Assembly (NCBI GenBank): GCA_002419585.1
Contig: DIGJ01000019.1
Span: 1 to 16,647, forward strand
Length of the DNA: 16,647 nt
Direction: 5' to 3'
Source: Lachnoclostridium sp. UBA5725
GTDB lineage: Bacteria > Bacillota > Clostridia > Lachnospirales > Lachnospiraceae
The stretch's first letter is position 1, and each line of letters begins with the position of its first letter. A program made the position numbers and the translations under genes. The notes under the pieces were generated by a model. It saw nothing but the letters and a program-made list of their open reading frames with translations. It did no database searches and was not told the DNA's origin. This document shows positions 12,603 through 16,647 of this stretch, piece after piece.

Positions 12603-13234
12603 TGGAAATATGGTTAAAACAAGGGAAAGAAAAGCTTCGATTGCCGGTACTGCCTGCCAGCTTTGAATCAAGTATTGCACAGCAGAACACAACAGTAAAT
12701 GTAACAGGTTTTGGCGAAGTGAATTTGATAGGAAAGAGGGGGCTTAAAACAATCCCTCTTTCTTCTATGTTTCCATCAAAAGAATATGGATTCGTTCAAT
12801 ATAAAGGATTTCCAAAACCTTATGAGTGTGTGAATCTGATTGAATCATGGATGGATAATCCAGTGCAAATAACAATCACGGAAACGGATATTAACATGAA
12901 AGCAACCATAGAATCCTTTAATCATTCGGAACAGGATGCTACTGGTGATGTTTACTACACCATCGAATTAAAAGAATACAGAAAACCATCAAGAGAAGAA
13001 GTTACAGTAATGTCAGTAAAAAAGACTGCGACTAAAATAAATAAACCGGTAACTAAGAGGTCAAGCAAACCTGTTAAATCGACTACTTATACCGTAAAAA
13101 CAAATGATACTCTTTGGGATATATCGAAGAAATTGACAGGAAATGGATCAAACTGTTATGCCATTGCAAACCAAAATAATATAGCTAAACCGTATGCAGT
13201 GAGAGTTGGTCAGAAGTTGGTGATTAAGGTATGA
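12602..13234 (+). CDS. xkdP: LysM-domain baseplate protein (XkdP-like)
   Basis: 210 residues. The N-terminal domain (1-130) carries LPVLPASFESS (14-24), TVNVTGFGEVNLIGKRGLK (31-49), FFP-type IPLSSMFPS and WMDNPVQITIT, the pattern of XkdP and lambda-gpL-like baseplate hub linkers. A Lys/Thr/Pro-rich linker (about 138-162) leads to one LysM domain (162-209): YTVKTNDTLWDISKKLTGNG, then IANQNNIAKPYAVRVGQKL. LysM binds peptidoglycan, so the protein may guide the tube tip at the cell wall, but in baseplates it can also be structural. The start overlaps the tape measure stop by one base (TAATG) with AAGGTGG upstream; it ends in a 4-nt overlap (ATGA). Confidence 0.9.
   Translation: MEIWLKQGKEKLRLPVLPASFESSIAQQNTTVNVTGFGEVNLIGKRGLKTIPLSSMFPSKEYGFVQYKGFPKPYECVNLIESWMDNPVQITITETDINMKATIESFNHSEQDATGDVYYTIELKEYRKPSREEVTVMSVKKTATKINKPVTKRSSKPVKSTTYTVKTNDTLWDISKKLTGNGSNCYAIANQNNIAKPYAVRVGQKLVIKV
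12732..12762 (+). other. Intragenic inverted repeat in the LysM gene
   Basis: GAAAGAGGG (12732-12740) and CCCTCTTTC (12754-12762) are perfect 9-bp arms around a 13-nt loop, inside codons for IGKRGLKTIPLSS. No U-tract follows, so a terminator is unlikely. The encoded motif is conserved in the family, so the repeat may be incidental. Confidence 0.35.
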
Positions 13235-14181
13235 AAGTAAAATGGAACGATACGAATATTACGGATTTTATTCCAACTGTGAATTGGGGAGGCTCTGATG
13301 GTCAGGCGGCTAGAACATTAGAAATTACCACTTTGAATTCTCCGAATGATAATAGTATTGATGATCTCAAAATTAGGCTTGGAGATAGAATGAAGCTGTA
13401 CAACGATAATAACAAATTACTAATAGATGCTATGGTTTATTATCGCGAAAGAAACAGTGAAACAGGTACAGTAACCTATAGTGGATATGATGAACTAAAT
13501 CACTTTCTTAGGGGCAATGTGACTAAAAATTTTAAGAATGTAACTCCGGAAAAAATCACAGAAATGTTATGCAATGAATTAAAAGTAGAAATGGGTTCCA
13601 TTGAAAAGACAGGAATAAATATAAAAAGCCTTTTGATTGATTCTGAAAGTGCATACGATGCAATCATGAAAGCTTATACAAAAGCTTATCGAGCAAACGG
13701 CAAGAAATACATGCCAATCATGAACGGAAAGAAGCTTTATATCATTGAAAAGGGTGCTTTTATTGCAGACTTTGTTTTAAGCGATGGAGTAAATATCACA
13801 AGTTCCACTTACAGTGAATCGCTAGAGCAAATGGTCAACCGAGTTAAAATTTATGACGACAACGGAAAAATAATTGGAGAAGTAAAAAATGATGGATGGA
13901 TAAATTCATATGGTATATTCCAAGAAGTGTATACGAAGGAAGAAGGAATTAATGCAACCATTGCAGCAAACAAACTATTGACCGGAATCGATAAGTCGGC
14001 AAGCATTGAAGCACTTGGGAATACAGATTGTATTAGTGGTTATGGGATTAAAATCAAAGATAAAATAACAGGACTAACCGGAGTGTTCTGGATTGAATCG
14101 GACACTCATACATGGGAAAACGGAATACATACAATGAGCCTTGATTTACAATTTAAAAACATTATGGATATAAAGGAGTGA
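13231..14181 (+). CDS. xkdQ: Baseplate hub protein (XkdQ-like, Mu gp44/T4 gp27 class)
   Basis: 316 residues. It opens with a short strand-rich domain (DITNFIP-type TNITDFIPTVNWGGSDGQAA), then ARTLEITTLNSP and GDRMKLYNDNNKLLIDAMVY, the fold common to gpD/gp27/gp44 hubs. The middle contains SYDEL-type YSGYDELNHFLRGN and VTPEKITEMLCNEL. The C-terminal domain has GVNITSSTYSESLEQMVNRV and ends GVFWIESDTHTWENGIHTMS, a highly typical XkdQ ending. It forms the central hub ring linking tube and spike. ATG overlaps the preceding stop (ATGA); the ribosome site (AAGGT) is very close, so coupling is likely. Confidence 0.9.
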   Translation: MKVKWNDTNITDFIPTVNWGGSDGQAARTLEITTLNSPNDNSIDDLKIRLGDRMKLYNDNNKLLIDAMVYYRERNSETGTVTYSGYDELNHFLRGNVTKNFKNVTPEKITEMLCNELKVEMGSIEKTGINIKSLLIDSESAYDAIMKAYTKAYRANGKKYMPIMNGKKLYIIEKGAFIADFVLSDGVNITSSTYSESLEQMVNRVKIYDDNGKIIGEVKNDGWINSYGIFQEVYTKEEGINATIAANKLLTGIDKSASIEALGNTDCISGYGIKIKDKITGLTGVFWIESDTHTWENGIHTMSLDLQFKNIMDIKE

Positions 14182-14187
14182 TGAACT

Positions 14188-14478
14188 ATGAATGGATATG
14201 AGAAATTAATAAAGGTCATTTCTGAATTAGTAGATTCATCACCTATGATTGCACAAACAACTATGAATGGACCAACATCATGTAATTTTAATGATTTGCA
14301 ATTAGATGAAGATGATCTTTTAATTGCGGAACATTTAAGGACCGGATATGTAAAAAAGGTTACACAGACAAATGGTGTAATTGAAACAGAATATGCAGAA
14401 CCTTTAAAGAAAGGCGATATCGTTATCATAATGAGAGTAAGCGATGATAAATTCGCTATATTGGAAAGGATGGTGTAA
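14188..14478 (+). CDS. xkdR: Baseplate protein XkdR-like (DUF2577)
   Basis: 96 residues: a short N-terminal helix (YEKLIKVISELVDS), a beta domain with NDLQLDEDDLLIAEHL, and the ending KKGDIVIIMRVSDDKFAILERMV. The L-x-xGDxVxxxRxxxGQxFxILDR-type ending is the DUF2577 signature. It probably forms an OB-fold spike/puncturing element of the baseplate, since DUF2577 replaces larger gpV-type spikes in PBSX-like particles; this is inference from family context. AAGGAGTGATG lies 5-8 nt upstream of the ATG. Its stop is directly adjacent to the next start. Confidence 0.86.
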   Translation: MNGYEKLIKVISELVDSSPMIAQTTMNGPTSCNFNDLQLDEDDLLIAEHLRTGYVKKVTQTNGVIETEYAEPLKKGDIVIIMRVSDDKFAILERMV

Positions 14479-14877
14479 ATGGCTTTTCCGTTTGAAACAG
14501 ATGATATAGTCGAAACAGAAGAAATATTAAAAGCACCAAAAGAATACGGTATTGATTTCGCAACCGGACAACTTACAGGAAAGATTGTTGAAGGTGCTGA
14601 AGCTATAAAGGTGTGGATATACAATACACTAAGAACTTCGAGATATCGATATAACATTTTTAGTTGGGATTATGGAAGTGAAACAGATGACCTAATCGGA
14701 CAGCCGTATTCAAAAGAGTATTTAAGCATGGAAGCGAAAAGAATGGTTGAAGATTGCATCATAATGAATAAATATGTCACCAGTATAACTGATTTTTCCA
14801 TATCAACAGAAGACGACAAGTTAAATATCAGTTTTACAGCAAATTCACTATTTGGAGAGGTGGAGATAAATGTTTGA
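14479..14877 (+). CDS. xkdS: Baseplate wedge protein XkdS-like (DUF2634, gp25-like)
   Basis: 132 residues. PKEYGIDFATGQLTGKIVEG (20-39) and AIKVWIYNTLRTSRYRYNIF (42-61) match DUF2634/XkdS, with the Y-x-D-F-x-T-G-x-L and W-x-x-x-x-L-x-T-xRYxY pattern of gp25-like proteins that nucleate sheath assembly. SWDYGSETDDLIGQPYSKEY continues the family core. The ATG immediately follows the DUF2577 stop (zero spacing) with GGATGGTG as ribosome site. It overlaps the next gene by 8 nt. Confidence 0.9.
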   Translation: MAFPFETDDIVETEEILKAPKEYGIDFATGQLTGKIVEGAEAIKVWIYNTLRTSRYRYNIFSWDYGSETDDLIGQPYSKEYLSMEAKRMVEDCIIMNKYVTSITDFSISTEDDKLNISFTANSLFGEVEINV

Positions 14878-15892
14878 AGATAGAACATACGAAACGTTAA
14901 TGAAGGAAGCCTTGTCTATTATTACGAGTGATATTGATAAACAGGAAGGGAGTCTAATAATGACTGCACTTTCCCCATGCATCTACAAATTGGCTGAGAC
15001 TTATGTGCAGCTGGATGCACTTATAGACTTAGTAAGTGGCGATACGGCAACCGGAGAATATCTTGATCGTGTTGTTTCTGATTATGGAATAACACGAAAG
15101 TCACCTACATACGCATACAGGAAAGTAATTACGTCTGGAGAAGTTGAAATTTCAAAAAGATGGAGTTTAAACGAAACAACTTATGAAATTATCGAGTTAC
15201 TATCTACAAACGTCTACAAAGCAAAATGCGAGCAATTAGGTAGCATTGGAAATATATATTCTGGAATATTAGAACCTATTGATTTTGTAAATGGTGTTAC
15301 TGCAACTTTATCTGAAATAATTACAAGCGGAGAAGACACCGAAACAGATGATAATCTACGGTTAAGATTCTATAACAAAGTAAGAACTCCTGGTACTAGT
15401 GGAAATGCAGATCATTATAAACAATGGGCGCTTGAAGTAAGTGGATGTGGTGATGCGAAAGTATTCCCACTTGCAAATGGTCATGGAACCGTAAAAATAC
15501 TTGTGGTAGATGAAAACATGGAGATTGATACAAACCTTCCTGCAACTGTAGCACAATACGTTGAAACAGTACGCCCAATTGGAGCAACTGTGACAGTGGA
15601 AAGTCCAGGAAGTAAAGCCATTAATATTACTGCAAATATAAGGTTAGATGGCTCAGAAATACTTGCTAATGTAAAAGAAGCATTTACAACAACGGTCACA
15701 TCATATTTAAAAGAAACGGTGTTTGACATTTATTCTGTGTCATATGCAAAGATAGGCAGCATTCTATTATCAACTTCTGGTGTGCAAGATTACGATTCCT
15801 TATTAGTAAATGCTGGAACTGCGAATATTACAATAGCGGATTCTGAAATGGCTATGATTGGAACAATCACATTAAGCGAGGTGACACAATGA
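14870..15892 (+). CDS. xkdT: Baseplate assembly protein J (XkdT-like)
   Basis: 340 residues, usual for XkdT. N-terminal MKEALSIITSDIDKQEGSLI (11-30) is the family's D-x-REGS-like segment, followed by LAETYVQLDALIDLV and ATGEYLDRVVSDYGITRK (the T-GxxLDxxxxxxGxxR baseplate J signature). The central region has GVTATLSEIITSGEDTETDD and RLRFYNKVRTPGTSGNADHYKQWA, matching the conserved RxRxxxxxxxPxxxGNxxxYxxWA. The C-terminal part ends in repeated strands. It forms the wedge that links hub to fibres. GGAGAGGTGGAG precedes the ATG; it overlaps XkdS by 8 nt and XkdU by 4 nt (ATGA). Confidence 0.94.
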   Translation: MFEDRTYETLMKEALSIITSDIDKQEGSLIMTALSPCIYKLAETYVQLDALIDLVSGDTATGEYLDRVVSDYGITRKSPTYAYRKVITSGEVEISKRWSLNETTYEIIELLSTNVYKAKCEQLGSIGNIYSGILEPIDFVNGVTATLSEIITSGEDTETDDNLRLRFYNKVRTPGTSGNADHYKQWALEVSGCGDAKVFPLANGHGTVKILVVDENMEIDTNLPATVAQYVETVRPIGATVTVESPGSKAINITANIRLDGSEILANVKEAFTTTVTSYLKETVFDIYSVSYAKIGSILLSTSGVQDYDSLLVNAGTANITIADSEMAMIGTITLSEVTQ

Positions 15893-16425
15893 ATTTAATG
15901 GAGTTACTTCCTGATTATTACATTGGAAATAAGACGATGGAAGAGCTGCAAGGAATCTTAGCTACTGATATAAATTCACTTGTAGCAAATATCGGAGAGA
16001 CAATAGACCAGTGTTTCATTGGCACCGCAACAAGCTTATTAAGTAGATATGAGAAAATTTATGGTATTCAAGTAGATGTTTCAAAGTCAGATGAATTCAG
16101 ACGCGAGCGAATTAAGGCTAAAATACGTGGAACCGGAACCGTAACAAAGGATATGATACGGGAAACGGCCAGTTCGTATAGCAACGGAGAAGTTGAAGTA
16201 ATTGAGGATAACGCAAATTCTAGCTTCAAAGTGAAATTCATAGGGACAAAGGGAATACCGGCAAATATGGTCGATCTAACATTGACCATTAATGAAATAA
16301 AGCCAGCTCACTTGTCTTTTTCTTTTGAGTATACATACAATATTCAATCCATGTTAAAACAGTTCACACATCAACAATTAAGTGCTTACACTCACAAACA
16401 GTTAAGGGAGGGTGATTTAACATAA
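15889..16425 (+). CDS. xkdU: Baseplate/tail protein XkdU-like (DUF2313, YmfQ family)
   Basis: 178 residues. MELLPDYYIGN (4-14) and a helix TMEELQGILATDINSLVANI lead into SLLSRYEKIYGIQVD (49-63) and RRERIKAKIRGTGTVTKDMI (71-90), the R-x-R-I-x-A-K-x-RGxGTxT signature of DUF2313. A beta domain ends KPAHLSFSFEYTY (138-150). The tail carries a short tandem motif, FTHQQLSAYTHKQLREG (159-175), equivalent to the YTW-xQL repeats I recall in clostridial homologues but with His in place of Trp. It connects the wedge to the fibre encoded next. The start overlaps XkdT by ATGA with GAGGTG upstream. Confidence 0.9.
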   Translation: MNLMELLPDYYIGNKTMEELQGILATDINSLVANIGETIDQCFIGTATSLLSRYEKIYGIQVDVSKSDEFRRERIKAKIRGTGTVTKDMIRETASSYSNGEVEVIEDNANSSFKVKFIGTKGIPANMVDLTLTINEIKPAHLSFSFEYTYNIQSMLKQFTHQQLSAYTHKQLREGDLT

Positions 16426-16647
16426 TGGCAACACAAACAACTAATTATGGTCTTGTAAAAGACGCACAGGAAGAATACTACAATGTCGATAAGGTGAATG
16501 CCAATCTAGATAAAATCGATGCTGCCATCAAAGCAGTTGATGGAAAAGCTGTTGCGGCAGATTCGAAAGCGGACGATGTAGAAACGGCTTTAAATGAAAG
16601 AATTGATAATGAAGTAGCTGTGTTAAATGCCGATTTAAATGCAGTTG
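16425..16647 (+). CDS. N-terminus of tail fibre-like protein, cut by window edge
   Basis: The first 74 codons begin MATQTTNYGLVKDAQEEYYN, followed by VDKVNANLDKIDAAIKAVDG and a heptad-like stretch rich in Ala, Asp, Val and Leu (AVAADSKADDVETALNERID...). MATxTxxYGLxKPxxxxxYxxxxxNxNxDxID is the usual N-terminal baseplate-docking segment of Firmicute phage fibre proteins, and the following coiled coil would form a trimeric shaft. The receptor-binding part is outside the window. The ATG overlaps the XkdU stop by one base (TAATG); GGAGGGTG lies about 12 nt upstream, a rather long spacing that suggests coupling. Confidence 0.75.
   Translation, partial: MATQTTNYGLVKDAQEEYYNVDKVNANLDKIDAAIKAVDGKAVAADSKADDVETALNERIDNEVAVLNADLNAV

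Noticed and set aside
14106..14657. 183-residue leftward open frame opposite XkdR/XkdS
   Set aside because: It crosses two genes with clear DUF2577/DUF2634 signatures, and no promoter or ribosome site is seen on that strand.
1..16647. tRNA genes, CRISPR arrays, insertion sequences and att sites
   Set aside because: I saw no cloverleaf-like sequence, no regularly spaced repeats, no transposase and no integrase-linked repeat; nothing to support any of them here.

Overview
The window is the late (packaging, head, tail) region of a temperate-type phage or prophage with a contractile tail. The DNA is AT-rich with strong AGGAGG-type ribosome binding sites and tightly coupled genes. The tail module follows the gene order of the Bacillus subtilis PBSX/skin elements (xkdK-xkdM-xkdN-xkdO-xkdP-xkdQ-xkdR-xkdS-xkdT-xkdU). 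Together these point to a low-GC Firmicute host. A clostridial gut bacterium (Lachnospiraceae-like) is my best guess from the flavour of the proteins, but this is inference. No integrase, repressor, lysis genes, tRNA or CRISPR array lies in the window, so prophage and free phage cannot be told apart.

Layout. Positions 1-446 hold no large gene. They contain two very small leftward ORFs (a 30-residue hydrophobic peptide and the start of a small membrane protein). A near-consensus leftward promoter drives them, and its 17-bp spacer is filled by a perfect inverted repeat. A rightward intrinsic terminator (411-444) closes the region. From 481 to the end everything reads rightward with almost no gaps.

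Packaging: HNH endonuclease (481-900), a probable cos/packaging region (901-1003), P27-family small terminase, and HK97-type large terminase. Head: portal, ClpP-like prohead protease, HK97-fold capsid with an N-terminal delta region, a tiny LEM/HeH-domain ORF, a gp6-like connector, a gp16-like stopper, a gp10-like protein and a DUF6838-like tail terminator. Tail: sheath, tube, tail assembly chaperone with a -1 frameshift extension, tape measure, LysM baseplate protein, hub (XkdQ-like), XkdR/DUF2577, XkdS (gp25-like), XkdT (baseplate J), XkdU, and the first 74 codons of a fibre-like protein cut by the right edge.

How it works together: HNH and terminase cut and pump DNA through the portal into a procapsid built from capsid-delta and matured by the ClpP-like protease. 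The four small head-completion proteins seal the head. Sheath and tube polymerise over the tape measure with help from the frameshifted chaperone, on a baseplate made by XkdP-U.

The most interesting points are: a canonical A AAA AAC slip site with a downstream hairpin at the chaperone; the leftward operator-promoter and possible antisense layout at the left edge; a LEM ORF that lacks any standard start and lies in the -1 frame of the capsid gene; a portal gene whose leader aligns with that of the protease gene but with ACG where the latter has ATG; and several terminator-like hairpins placed at or inside genes of one long operon.
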